Assembly (NCBI GenBank): GCA_001577215.1
Contig: LSCC01000013.1
Location: forward strand, 1 to 15,228
Direction of reading: 5' to 3'
Length of the DNA: 15,228 bases
Source of the DNA: Fidelibacterota bacterium TCS52
Lineage (GTDB): Bacteria; Fidelibacterota; Fidelibacteria; Fidelibacterales; Fidelibacteraceae
Position numbers and translations under genes: made by a program
Shown: piece by piece, positions 15,000-15,228 of the stretch
Layout: each line of letters begins with the position of its first letter
Position numbering within the stretch: position 1 is the stretch's first letter
Notes under the pieces: model-generated
Databases searched by the model: none
What the model saw: only the letters and a program-made list of their open reading frames with translations
Told to the model about the DNA's origin: nothing

Positions 15000-15228
15000 A
15001 AAGATATATGATTTTTCCACATTTTGAGGTGGATGTAATGTGATTTAATTTTATTTTCCTCCAATTTCCTAATAGCCTTATAATTTCTGAATAATTTTTA
15101 ATAAAGTCAACATAAAAAGGAATTATTTTTATTATAAATATTTGTATTATTTTATATATTTTTGATTTTCAATAATTCTGCATTTTCCCCTTTCCTTTTT
15201 CAAATTTTAAATTTAATTGTTTATTTTT
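14998..15228 (-). other. AT-rich region without a confident gene; one nearly open frame ending at the terminator
   Basis: No RNA gene or protein family is recognisable. One minus-strand frame entering from the window edge is interrupted only by TGA at 15169-15171, then stays open for 56 codons to TAA 14998-15000, which overlaps the terminator stem. The second part has no ATG, GTG or TTG start. The simplest reading is that an upstream gene on this strand ends at 15169 (last residues KGKGKMQNY) with a long 3' untranslated region, or that this is the decayed end of a gene. High Ile/Lys content is expected from base composition alone. A small hairpin TCCAC/GTGGA lies at about 15015-15032. Confidence 0.3.

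Noticed and set aside
15078..15113. Eleven-residue leader peptide (MLTLLKIIQKL) upstream of the terminator
   Set aside because: No ribosome site precedes it, its Leu/Ile content is expected from base composition, and no antiterminator pairing is evident.
14998..15228. TGA read as a sense codon to give one continuous frame
   Set aside because: ybeY and the small membrane protein end with TGA, and all other genes translate fully with the standard code.
1..15228. CRISPR arrays, tRNA genes, insertion sequences or prophage genes
   Set aside because: No regularly spaced repeats, cloverleaf-like segments, transposase or integrase proteins were seen on either strand.

Overview
This window reads as a low-GC (clearly AT-rich, homopolymer-rich) bacterial chromosome segment carrying housekeeping genes. 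I see no phage, transposon, CRISPR or defence genes. The proteins point to the FCB superphylum (Bacteroidota/Chlorobi/Ignavibacteria/Cloacimonadota/Marinimicrobia-like lineages). The clues are a Bacteroidota-style deoxynucleoside kinase and a YbeY whose third metal ligand is Asp in a GYKDKT context. Several genes nevertheless carry clear Shine-Dalgarno sites, which core Bacteroidota mostly lack, so a non-Bacteroidota FCB lineage is more likely. This placement is inference from remembered family traits, not a phylogeny.

Layout. (1) 1-1554, minus strand: the 5' part of rnz (ribonuclease Z, cut by the window edge) and a secreted endonuclease/exonuclease/phosphatase-family protein. (2) 1652-5129, plus strand: mtaB (tRNA methylthiotransferase), a deoxynucleoside kinase, ilvE (branched-chain aminotransferase, with a perfect Shine-Dalgarno), then a small membrane protein with its own candidate promoter. 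A strong bidirectional terminator at 5156-5189 separates this block from the next. (3) 5220-14940, minus strand: one long collinear run reading zinc-ribbon coiled-coil protein, rnpB (RNase P RNA), recJ, fabH, pgpH, ybeY, corC, ppiD. Most junctions are tight: the ends overlap, the recJ stop codon is part of the fabH ribosome site, and rnpB lies 8 nt after one coding region and about 24 nt before the next. (4) 14941-15228: leader of the long run, with an intrinsic minus-strand terminator and an AT-rich stretch without a confident gene.

How the genes relate. Many concern RNA maturation: RNase Z for tRNA 3' ends, RNase P RNA for tRNA 5' ends, MtaB for the anticodon loop, YbeY for rRNA. Others serve the envelope: FabH (fatty-acid initiation), PgpH (membrane HD phosphodiesterase), CorC (membrane CBS protein) and PpiD (membrane-anchored chaperone/isomerase). 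RecJ and the nucleoside kinase belong to DNA and nucleotide metabolism.

I did not find a previously undescribed system. The points most worth checking are the RNase P RNA, which is embedded between coding regions and lacks the GGU tRNA-CCA-binding motif in L15; the unexplained open frame plus terminator at the right edge; the uncharacterised small membrane protein; and start-site corrections for ppiD, pgpH, ybeY and the kinase.
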